From positions 248,001 through 312,000 of the forward strand of contig NZ_BCRM01000001.1 of assembly GCF_001552595.1 (NCBI RefSeq): DNA of 64,000 nt, in the 5' to 3' direction. The notes beneath the pieces were generated by a model. That model worked only from the letters and a program-made list of their open reading frames with translations, ran no database searches and was not told the origin of the DNA. Positions 62,568 through 64,000 of this stretch are shown here, piece by piece. The translations under genes were made by a program, and so were the position numbers. The first letter of the stretch is position 1. Each line of letters starts with the position of its first letter. Origin of the DNA: Rhodococcus erythropolis NBRC 15567 (GTDB lineage Bacteria > Actinomycetota > Actinomycetes > Mycobacteriales > Mycobacteriaceae).

Positions 62568-62687
62568 ATGTCAGCTGACCTTCTGGCTGCACTGAGGACC
62601 CTGATTACCGGGGTGGCACCCATTCTTGGGGGCTCAATAGACATTTTGAACACGATGTCTACCAACGACTATTCGAACGAAGGGTGA
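62568..62687 (+). CDS. Small hydrophobic peptide 1 (39 aa)
   Basis: ATG 62568 with AGGAG seven bases upstream. The peptide begins MSADLLAALRTLITGVAPIL and has a hydrophobic amphipathic middle and a polar, acidic tail (TMSTNDYSNEG). Net charge about -3, no Lys, His or Cys, no signal peptide. First of four adjacent short cistrons, each with its own strong RBS, which makes a chance reading frame unlikely. Confidence 0.7.
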   Translation: MSADLLAALRTLITGVAPILGGSIDILNTMSTNDYSNEG

Positions 62688-62692
62688 GCGGT

Positions 62693-62806
62693 ATGGAATC
62701 CGTCGCAGAGGCGACGTCATCGTTGGGCGAGACAGTTGCCCAGATGCTGCCGACATTGTTTTTCATGTTGATTCAACGTCCACTCGAACTTTCGATGGGC
62801 TTCTGA
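62693..62806 (+). CDS. Small hydrophobic peptide 2 (37 aa)
   Basis: ATG 62693, five bases after the previous stop; the RBS (AAGGGTGAG) overlaps that stop, which predicts translational coupling. The N-terminal half is acidic and Ser/Thr-rich, followed by MLPTLFFMLIQRPLELSMGF. Four Glu, one Arg, no Lys, His or Cys. Confidence 0.7.
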   Translation: MESVAEATSSLGETVAQMLPTLFFMLIQRPLELSMGF

Positions 62807-62820
62807 GGGGAAGGTAAGGC

Positions 62821-62922
62821 ATGTCGCTTCAGCCAATTATGAGTGATTCTTTGGGGCTTGCTGCAATGGTGTGGCCTGCTCTCTCTGAATACCTCACCGC
62901 ATTTCTGATCTCTCTATCCTGA
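62821..62922 (+). CDS. Small hydrophobic peptide 3 (33 aa)
   Basis: ATG 62821 with GAGGGGAAGG seven bases upstream, 14 bases after the previous stop. A nearly uninterrupted hydrophobic sequence with Ser residues (DSLGLAAMVWPALSEYLTAF then LISLS). Two acidic residues, no basic residue. No signal peptide cleavage site. Confidence 0.7.
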   Translation: MSLQPIMSDSLGLAAMVWPALSEYLTAFLISLS

Positions 62923-62936
62923 GAAGGAGTACAAAG

Positions 62937-63071
62937 ATGTCGTCAGACTACTGGGCAGGGATGGTCAATCTCATGTCGAGTTTCGTTGGGGTTGTATTGT
63001 TCGGCCTCAGCACTGCTTCCGCCGAAGGTGCGGGCTGGTCCAGCGCAGAGTCGCTCAGCGCCGGCAGGTGA
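62937..63071 (+). CDS. Small hydrophobic peptide 4 (44 aa)
   Basis: ATG 62937 with GAAGGAG seven bases upstream. Residues 4-25 form one hydrophobic helix (YWAGMVNLMSSFVGVVLFGL), followed by a Ser/Gly/Ala-rich polar tail (ten Ser in 44 residues). One terminal Arg, otherwise acidic; no Lys, His or Cys. Last of the four cistrons, followed by a hairpin. Confidence 0.7.
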   Translation: MSSDYWAGMVNLMSSFVGVVLFGLSTASAEGAGWSSAESLSAGR

Positions 63072-63592
63072 CGCCACTTGATTGGTGGACGAATTCACCA
63101 ATCTCGTAGCTCGAAAGATGTTTCGGCACAAGTGTTTTCTGAAGTTGATTGATGAGGTGGGCGCACGTGGTGCGCCCACCTCTCTTCGTGCAATCGAACA
63201 CTGGTGATTGTGCCGAGGAAGTGTTGCATGAGCGTCTTCGCTATCTGACTGCCTGTGTGGCTGGCGGGACCACATCCTGCGCCCTAGTGGCAACGAAGGA
63301 TCTCGAAAAGTGATGTTGTGCAACATTTTTGAGAATGTCTAAATCGCCGACAAGCGTAACAAAAAGTGCATATAGTGTATGTAGCACGACGGTTAGTTCA
63401 GTTCACGGCCGGAGCGTCGAACTGCCGAGTGCCCAAGACGGGGAAACTCAGATCATCGCCACAGCTGCATGAACCATGTGTCTTCCCTGCGCTCTGAATG
63501 GCGTGCAAACAGGAGGTTTCCGAGCCGCACAGTGGACAGAAGATTCGAATAGCGATTCGTTCGCGTTTCGTCTACGAAAGGTGTTCACAGTC
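63072..63592. other. Intergenic region with promoter of the secreted protein
   Basis: About 520 bp. Apart from the hairpin at 63154-63182 I see no gene. From 63310 to 63400 it is AT-rich (TTGTGCAACATTTTTGAG and GTGCATATAGTGTATGTAGC), which is probably where the promoter of the next gene lies. A long untranslated leader up to 63592 is possible. Confidence 0.4.
63154..63182 (+). terminator. Terminator hairpin of the peptide operon
   Basis: Perfect 12-bp arms GAGGTGGGCGCA (63154-63165) and complement (63171-63182) around a 5-nt loop, followed by TCTT. Confidence 0.75.
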
Positions 63593-64000
63593 ATGGGATT
63601 TAAGAGAGTCGGAATTGGTGCGGGTGTTCTTGCGTCCGCCGCTGCCCTCGCGTTCGCAGGAACCGCTTCTGCCGCTCCCGCGGTCGAGGCCGTACCTACC
63701 GCTGATTACCAGCTGTGTGGCAATGTTTACAGCGGTGCGGGGTTGGAGTACAACGCCGCACCACCGGCGGCCGCACAAGGTGTCTCCGGGGTCGTAATCT
63801 CCGGCGTGATTAGCACGGCACCCTCCACGACGTATACCGCGACCACCGATTCAGCGGGGCGTTACTGTATCCAGGCTCCGAATACGATGAAGGCTGATGT
63901 ACTGGGCGGAGCCACGGTCAAGCTCACTGCCGGCACCCCGCCGTCACCGTTCACCACCATCACCAACAATCCGTGGAAGAGTGCAGCAGTTTTCGGGACT
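63593..64000 (+). CDS. Secreted protein, 5' part (runs off the window)
   Basis: 136 codons remain open to the end of the window. A Sec signal peptide is clear (KRVGIGAGVLASAAALAFAG, TASA then AP). The mature part has two Cys (in YQLCGN and RYCIQA) spanning a beta-rich domain with GVVISGVISTAPSTTYTATT and TDSAGRYC, resembling a transthyretin/carboxypeptidase-regulatory-like fold. AAAGG lies 11 bases before ATG 63593. Function unknown. Confidence 0.75.
   Translation, partial: MGFKRVGIGAGVLASAAALAFAGTASAAPAVEAVPTADYQLCGNVYSGAGLEYNAAPPAAAQGVSGVVISGVISTAPSTTYTATTDSAGRYCIQAPNTMKADVLGGATVKLTAGTPPSPFTTITNNPWKSAAVFGT

Overview
The window is high-GC actinobacterial DNA, most likely a chromosomal segment of a Rhodococcus of the erythropolis/qingshengii group. 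Supporting evidence: a qsdR/qsdA/qsdC locus of the type described in R. erythropolis, a mycothiol-dependent formaldehyde dehydrogenase next to its usual metallo-hydrolase, many FCD-GntR and TetR regulators, many acyl-CoA dehydrogenases and SDRs, and frequent GTG/TTG starts. I see no insertion sequence, prophage, CRISPR array, rRNA or tRNA.

Layout. 1-6.8 kb: the 3' end of a secreted lipase-fold protein that seems to lack its catalytic Ser and His, a Tat-exported protein of unknown function, an MFS carrier, an SGNH esterase, a PucR-type regulator and a secreted DUF218 protein. 6.8-14.5 kb: drug-efflux MFS pumps with MarR, TetR and AraC regulators, a DsbA/FrnE thiol oxidoreductase and a siderophore-binding lipoprotein. 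14.5-20.4 kb: a divergent sulfur-scavenging pair (SfnB-like flavoprotein and SfnG dimethylsulfone monooxygenase), then an aldehyde dehydrogenase, an acyl-CoA dehydrogenase and a GntR regulator. 20.4-28.3 kb: TetR/DUF2236 pair, family VIII-type esterase, diguanylate cyclase, small HhH protein, a SoxR-linked MFS pump, an orphan ABC ATPase and a FadR-type regulator.

28.4-49.1 kb is a large catabolic island. It starts with qsdR-qsdA-qsdC (lactone opening and CoA activation) and a metabolite:H+ symporter, passes through two sister TetR regulators and an acyl-CoA ligase, and ends in a long forward operon with a split ACAD11-type pair (acyl-CoA dehydrogenase-fold enzyme plus APH-fold kinase), SDRs, hydratases, a paired acyl-CoA dehydrogenase, a quinone reductase and a thiolase. 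I infer a route from gamma-lactones/4-hydroxy acids to beta-oxidation through phosphorylation and elimination. A shared 16-24 bp operator-like motif (about TTGAAtccGGCGTCA) recurs at five places in and near this island.

49.3-62.2 kb: two DUF4185 secreted paralogues, a YhgE/Pip membrane protein, an ArsR-SRPBCC pair, a GntR/aspartate-racemase unit with matching palindromes, a PASTA-like lipoprotein, a glutamine amidotransferase, an unusual ATPase-LuxR fusion, mscR plus a metallo-hydrolase, and a phosphotransferase.

62.5-63.1 kb holds what I consider the most novel element: four consecutive tiny cistrons (39, 37, 33 and 44 codons), each with a strong ribosome-binding site. They encode hydrophobic, acidic, Lys/His/Cys-free peptides without signal peptides, reminiscent in type of the short mycomembrane channel peptides of Corynebacteriales. 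They are followed by a terminator and by a secreted protein that runs off the window end.
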